This document shows, piece by piece, positions 63,118 to 64,000 of a stretch of 64,000 bases of DNA. Source of the stretch: Caballeronia telluris (GTDB taxonomy: Bacteria; Pseudomonadota; Gammaproteobacteria; Burkholderiales; Burkholderiaceae). The position numbers were made by a program, and so were the translations under genes. The stretch covers positions 62,001 through 126,000 of the forward strand of contig NZ_FCNZ02000007.1 in NCBI RefSeq assembly GCF_001544495.1. The letters are read 5' to 3'. Positions within the stretch are counted from its first letter, which is position 1. Each line of letters begins with the position of its first letter. The notes under the pieces were generated by a model. It saw nothing but the letters and a program-made list of their open reading frames with translations. It did not search any database and was not told the origin of the DNA.

Positions 63118-63128
63118 CACGGCACGCG

Positions 63129-63494
63129 TTACGCGAAGTCCTCGCCCATTTCTATCTCGACCGTGCGCGGCACGGTCTCCTTGTTCGCATACGCTTCCTC
63201 CAGCGAGCCGAGCGTCGCTTCCACATAGGCGCGCAGCACCGCATAGCTCCTCGCGTGCATGCGCACCGGCAGCGCCCGATAGCGCGCGAGCACGGCCGGA
63301 TCGAAACGCACGTCGATCGTGATGCGGCGCGCGCTCGATCCGAAACGCATCGCGATGTAGTGAATGACGAGCAAGGTCCGGCCTTCGTCGTCGATGCGTT
63401 CGGCGAACTGCGTCTGCTCGGGAAAGAGATCGGTGATTACGTGCGCGAGCATGTCGATGTCGGCGCTCGGACAGTCGTATTGATAGTCGTCCAT
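63129..63494 (-). CDS. Small protein of unknown function (121 residues)
   Basis: Starts MDDYQYDCPSADIDMLAHVI at ATG 63494. Acidic N- and C-termini (EIEMGEDFA), with a central RTLLVIHYIAMRFGSSARRITIDVRFD beta region. I think it belongs to a Burkholderia DUF family (possibly DUF3022), unconfirmed. It begins 2 bp after the stop of the YhfC-like gene, so the two are cotranscribed. Confidence 0.75.
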   Translation of the reverse strand: MDDYQYDCPSADIDMLAHVITDLFPEQTQFAERIDDEGRTLLVIHYIAMRFGSSARRITIDVRFDPAVLARYRALPVRMHARSYAVLRAYVEATLGSLEEAYANKETVPRTVEIEMGEDFA

Positions 63495-63496
63495 GT

Positions 63497-64000
63497 TCAG
63501 TGCTTCGAAGGTGAAGTGGCGTCCGGCCGCCCGGCCCCCGCGCGGAAATAGCGGATCAGCGCGCGCACGACGAACAGCGCGAGAACCAGATAGACGGCAT
63601 CGGCGGCGAGAAGCGGAATCACGCGCGCCTGAAAGAGCGCAGCCGGCAGCCCGATCAGCGCATGCGTGACGATCAGGAACGGCAGCGCGGGGCGAAACCG
63701 TTCGCGCAGCAACTGCCACATGAGCACGGAGAATCCGAGCTGGAACACGAAGGCCGCCGCGCGCTCGACGACGAACAGCACCGCGTACTGCGGCGACAAC
63801 GTCCCGAGCACCATATGCAGCCGCAGCAGCGCGTCGGGCGGCACGCTCGTGAAATGCTCGTCGAGCTGATTGCGGTTCGCCAGCAGCGCATAGACGATCC
63901 ACTGCACCTGCACGAACACGCCGACGAGCCACGCCTCCGCCCCGCCATGCCCGATGCCGTAGCCGAGGGACGTGCCGGCGCGATGGAGTGTCGACGGCTC
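63497..64000 (-). CDS. YhfC-family intramembrane metalloprotease-like protein (partial, 5' end outside window)
   Basis: The frame stays open to the right edge, so about 167 C-terminal residues are seen. Near the edge it reads LGYGIGHGGAEAWLVG, matching the GxGHGGxEA motif of the YhfC family (glutamic-type or metal-dependent intramembrane proteases related to CPBP). At least four further hydrophobic segments follow. Apparent internal GTG/ATG starts around 63919 are inside the gene. It is followed after 2 bp by the 121-residue gene. Confidence 0.78.
   Translation of the reverse strand, partial: EPSTLHRAGTSLGYGIGHGGAEAWLVGVFVQVQWIVYALLANRNQLDEHFTSVPPDALLRLHMVLGTLSPQYAVLFVVERAAAFVFQLGFSVLMWQLLRERFRPALPFLIVTHALIGLPAALFQARVIPLLAADAVYLVLALFVVRALIRYFRAGAGRPDATSPSKH

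Overview
This is a 64-kb stretch of GC-rich chromosome from a member of the Burkholderiaceae, most likely the Burkholderia / Paraburkholderia / Caballeronia group. The assignment rests on gene content and order: alaA-hom-thrC, rpsF-priB-rpsR-rplI-dnaB, ArnA split into two genes, sbp-cysT-cysW-cysA-cysB, gcl-hyi-glxR, orphan NodI/NodJ-type genes and several small proteins I associate with this group. I see no rRNA, tRNA, CRISPR array, insertion sequence, integrase or phage gene. Base composition is even throughout, so this reads as stable core chromosome.

Layout, left to right. 1-2744 (-): putrescine-type ABC uptake operon potF-potG-potH, with potH cut by the window edge. 3353-6437 (+): NRAMP metal transporter, outer-membrane phospholipase A, DUF1289 protein. 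6438-10852 (-): nitronate monooxygenase-like flavoprotein, aldehyde dehydrogenase and the ABC-F protein YbiT, the last two with strong terminators. 11029-15072 (-): alanine/threonine synthesis genes alaA-hom-thrC. 15606-23625 (+): an Mth938-domain protein, then the complete lipid A L-Ara4N operon arnT-arnE-like-arnB-arnC-arnA(formyltransferase)-arnA(dehydrogenase)-arnD, with a PmrA-box-like site upstream of arnT. 23732-28563 (+): bcp, a probable independently transcribed small RNA, PIN-PhoH ATPase, NlpC/P60 lipoprotein and an SDR lacking its catalytic Tyr/Lys. 28599-33457 (-): phosphate permease with DUF47 partner, dnaB, and the ribosomal-protein/primosome operon rpsF-priB-rpsR-rplI.

33629-39155: LysR regulator divergent from the glyoxylate/tartronate semialdehyde operon gcl-hyi-glxR, then the BON-LysM protein Kbp. 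39215-45288 (-): L-asparaginase, then the sulfate uptake operon sbp-cysT-cysW-cysA-cysB. 45548-47919: lexA behind two SOS boxes, an unknown 108-residue gene, DUF2939 and a UspA protein. 48281-50127 (+): NodI/NodJ-type ABC exporter. 50188-53280 (-): short-form 6-phosphogluconate dehydrogenase and transketolase, which together serve the pentose phosphate pathway. 53511-60515: aldo/keto reductase, MFS exporter, small membrane protein, SDR, SAM methyltransferase and PhoD phosphatase. 60829-64000: three consecutive small uncharacterised genes, a Spy/LTXXQ-type periplasmic protein, a PGDYG-domain protein, another small uncharacterised gene and the C-terminal part of a YhfC-family membrane protein cut by the window edge.

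Most of the window is ordinary housekeeping and accessory metabolism. The items that stand out are the candidate structured RNA between bcp and phoH, the PmrA-box-like element before the arn operon, the catalytically degenerate SDR at 27757-28563, alternative hairpins after glxR, and the run of small unknown genes near the right end. I do not see an unmistakably new multi-gene system.
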